Source of the DNA: Mesorhizobium sp. 65-26
GTDB lineage: Bacteria; Pseudomonadota; Alphaproteobacteria; Rhizobiales; Rhizobiaceae
NCBI GenBank assembly: GCA_001899205.1
Contig: MKVL01000025.1
Span: forward strand, 434,001-498,000
DNA length: 64,000 bases
Reading direction: 5' to 3'
The notes under the pieces are model-generated. The model was not told where the DNA came from. It saw only the letters and a list, made by a program, of their open reading frames with translations, and ran no database searches. The translations under genes were made by a program, and so were the position numbers. Shown piece by piece: positions 62,095 to 64,000 of the stretch (positions are counted from its first letter, which is position 1; the number at the start of each line of letters is the position of its first letter).

Positions 62095-63078
62095 CTAGAC
62101 GAGCGGCTTCAAGGCCACCCACAGAGCGCCGCCGATCAGGCCGAGGAAGATCAGCCAGCCGACCTGGTTGTTCGATCTGAACAGCCGCAGGCACTGATCG
62201 GGATTGTCGATGTCCAGCCTCGTGATCTGCCGCGCCATATGGGCGCCGGCGGCGATCAGGCCCGCAAGCGCCGGCACGGGCACCTGGGCCGAGGCAAAGG
62301 CGATGGCGAAGCAGGCGAGCGCGCCGCCATAAAGCCCCGCAAGCCAGGCCTTGGTGTTTTCGCCGAAGAGGCGCGCGGTCGAGCGCACGCCAACGAGGGC
62401 GTCGTCCTCCTTGTCCTGATGGGCATAGATCGTGTCGTAGCCGATCACCCAGAGGATCGAGCCGATGTAGAGCATGATGGCGGGCCCATCCAGGTCGCCG
62501 AATTCGACTGCCCATCCCATCAGTGCGCCCCAGGAAAAGGCAAGTCCCAGGCCGAGTTGCGGCCAGTTGGTGAATCGCTTCATGAACGGATAGATGGCGA
62601 CGACGGCCAGCGAGCAGAGGCCGAGCGGGATGGCGAAGCTGTTGAATTGCAGAAGCACCGCCAGGCCGACCAGCGCCTGCAGCAACAGGAAAAGCCAGGC
62701 CTGCTTGCGGGTGACCTTGCCGGAGGGCAGGGGGCGCGATCGGGTGCGCTCCACCTGGTTGTCGATGTTCTCATCCACCAGATCGTTATAGGTGCAGCCG
62801 GCGCCGCGCATGGCGATCGCGCCGACCAGAAACAGCAGCAGCGTCCAAGGCGTCGGCAACAGCGTCAGCAGCGGATCGCCGGGGCGCGGGAACGCCGAGG
62901 CCGCCATCGCCGCCGACCACAGGCATGGCCACAAAAGCAGCTGCCAGCCGATCGGCCGGTCCCACCGGGCAAGCTGCGCGTAAGGCCACAACCAGCGCGG
63001 CAGCACGCGGTAGACCCAATGGCCGCTCGGTGCGTCCGCGACGCGCCCCTGGGCTGCTCTCGACTGAACGGGTTCCAT
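62095..63078 (-). CDS. ubiA: 4-hydroxybenzoate polyprenyltransferase
   Basis: A 327-residue membrane prenyltransferase. The first Asp-rich motif is NDLVDENID and the second YDTIYAHQDKEDD; about eight to nine membrane helices surround them. It attaches the polyprenyl tail in ubiquinone synthesis. The ATG at 63078 is chosen; the 14 residues before it are not conserved. Confidence 0.95.
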   Translation of the reverse strand: MEPVQSRAAQGRVADAPSGHWVYRVLPRWLWPYAQLARWDRPIGWQLLLWPCLWSAAMAASAFPRPGDPLLTLLPTPWTLLLFLVGAIAMRGAGCTYNDLVDENIDNQVERTRSRPLPSGKVTRKQAWLFLLLQALVGLAVLLQFNSFAIPLGLCSLAVVAIYPFMKRFTNWPQLGLGLAFSWGALMGWAVEFGDLDGPAIMLYIGSILWVIGYDTIYAHQDKEDDALVGVRSTARLFGENTKAWLAGLYGGALACFAIAFASAQVPVPALAGLIAAGAHMARQITRLDIDNPDQCLRLFRSNNQVGWLIFLGLIGGALWVALKPLV

Positions 63079-63126
63079 GCCGCTGGAGTGGCAGCAGCCG
63101 CGAGAGCCGTCAACCGGCAAGTCTGG

Positions 63127-64000
63127 TCAGGAGGCGAAAATCTCGTGGGCGGCGAACCAGGCCCTGGCGCGGTCGATGAAGGCCAGCGCGGCGGCCGAGG
63201 CGCGCTGCCTGGTGTCGTGGGTCAGGATGATGCGCTGCATTGGCAGCGGGTCCGACAGCGGCTTGCAGACCAGCGGCATGCCGTCATAGCTGCGGTCGCC
63301 GCGCGGCCGGGTGTAGCTGACGGCGACGCCGAAGCCGTTGGCCACCATGCTGCGTTGCAATTCGAAGGAGCTCGTGCGGTTTGCCGCGACCGGGGAGAGG
63401 CCCCGGCCACGAAACAGATCGAGCATATGCTGCCAGCTCTGCGGCTGGTCGGTGGTGATCAGCGGATAGGCGGCCAGGTCGGCGAGACTCACTGACGGAC
63501 GTTTGGCCAGTTCGTGTCCGGCTGGCAGCAGCGCGTGCGGCCGCAATTCATGCAGCAGGATGCGGGCGAAATGCAGGGGCAGGCCCAGGTCGTAGGTCAG
63601 GCCGACATCGACGGCGCCGTCGCTCAACCGCCGCCCGAGCGTCTCGAAACCCTCCTCGCGCACCACCACCTCCACGGCCGGATGCCGTTCGCTGAAAGCG
63701 CGGATCAAGGCTGGCGCGAAATAGGGCGCCAGGTCCTCGAAACATCCAAGCACCAGCTCACCGCCGGCCACGGGTTTGCCGGGCGTGCCGAGGCTGGCGA
63801 GTTCGTCCATCCCGGCCAGCACGTCCATCGCCTTCGCCACCACAGTGCGCCCGAAAGACGTCGGCGAGACGCCGCTGCCGCGCTGGCGCACGAACAGGCG
63901 CTGGCCGAGATCGGCCTCCACGGCATCGATAGCGACGGAGATCGAAGGCTGCGAGACGTTGAGCGCGCGGGCAGCGCCGGTCACGCTGCCATGGCGCGCC
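63127..64000 (-). CDS. LysR-family transcriptional regulator (partial, N-terminus off the right edge)
   Basis: About 290 residues are visible: the second half of the HTH (VTGAARALNVSQPSISVAIDAVEADLG) and a full effector domain. The frame continues to the window edge, so the true start lies beyond 64000. It follows the right edge of ubiA in tandem, 48 bases upstream of it. Confidence 0.88.
   Translation of the reverse strand, partial: ARHGSVTGAARALNVSQPSISVAIDAVEADLGQRLFVRQRGSGVSPTSFGRTVVAKAMDVLAGMDELASLGTPGKPVAGGELVLGCFEDLAPYFAPALIRAFSERHPAVEVVVREEGFETLGRRLSDGAVDVGLTYDLGLPLHFARILLHELRPHALLPAGHELAKRPSVSLADLAAYPLITTDQPQSWQHMLDLFRGRGLSPVAANRTSSFELQRSMVANGFGVAVSYTRPRGDRSYDGMPLVCKPLSDPLPMQRIILTHDTRQRASAAALAFIDRARAWFAAHEIFAS

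Noticed and set aside
1..64000. Search for tRNA, rRNA, CRISPR arrays, insertion sequences and phage genes.
   Set aside because: I saw no transposase, integrase, phage structural gene, regularly spaced repeats or tRNA-like cloverleaf sequences by reading; a dedicated tRNA and ncRNA scan could still find short RNAs.

Overview
The window reads as the chromosome of a high-GC alphaproteobacterium of the order Hyphomicrobiales (Rhizobiales), most likely Mesorhizobium or a close relative. This is an inference from four things: a split F0 operon with a duplicated b-type subunit (atpI-atpB-atpE-atpF'-atpF); a BacA/SbmA peptide transporter; separate glyQ and glyS genes; and intergenic palindromic repeats of rhizobial type. 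I see no rRNA, tRNA, CRISPR array, insertion sequence or prophage.

Region 1 (1-20441) is a large locus for catabolism of a sugar or sugar acid. A divergent promoter region (1497-1963) separates a leftward tartrate/malate-dehydrogenase-like gene and amidohydrolase from a rightward operon (SDR dehydrogenase, SMP-30 lactonase, enolase-superfamily dehydratase, and a complete RbsABC-type transporter). That operon converges with a leftward operon encoding a second enolase-superfamily dehydratase plus E1alpha, E1beta and E2 subunits of a 2-oxo acid dehydrogenase complex, with no E3. A LacI-family regulator, a second SDR plus sugar ABC transporter operon, and a XylX-like fumarylacetoacetate-hydrolase-fold protein complete the locus. 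A LacI-type motif (core CGTTTC, best form GAAACGTTTCC) recurs upstream of nearly every operon, so the locus looks like one regulon. The substrate cannot be read from the sequence.

Region 2 (20568-29949) is a polyamine or gamma-glutamyl-amine uptake and degradation cluster: a PuuB-like FAD oxidase, a PotBCD-like transporter, an XRE-cupin regulator, a PotA-like ATPase, an aldehyde dehydrogenase and a gamma-glutamyltransferase-family enzyme. A shared operator-like element (TTTCA-N6-TGAAA) lies before the oxidase and before the transporter.

Region 3 (30036-38377) is mixed: a 2H phosphoesterase behind a perfect alphaproteobacterial LexA box, an ArsR-SRPBCC pair, small stress-type proteins, an M29 aminopeptidase, LysR and MFS genes, and BacA. 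Region 4 (38414-64000) is mostly housekeeping: polysaccharide deacetylase, TPR protein and der GTPase, SleB-type hydrolase, F0 ATP synthase, rnhB, a radical SAM protein behind a second LexA box, a large TPR protein, glyQ/glyS, an extremely acidic small protein, Sua5-type tRNA modification enzyme, a D-2-hydroxyacid dehydrogenase, ubiA and a LysR gene cut by the right edge.

The points most worth following are the LacI regulon that joins a sugar-acid dehydratase to a 2-oxo acid dehydrogenase complex, the two LexA boxes before a 2H phosphoesterase and a spore-photoproduct-lyase-like radical SAM protein, and the gamma-glutamyl-amine cluster that carries a GGT-family enzyme but no visible PuuD.
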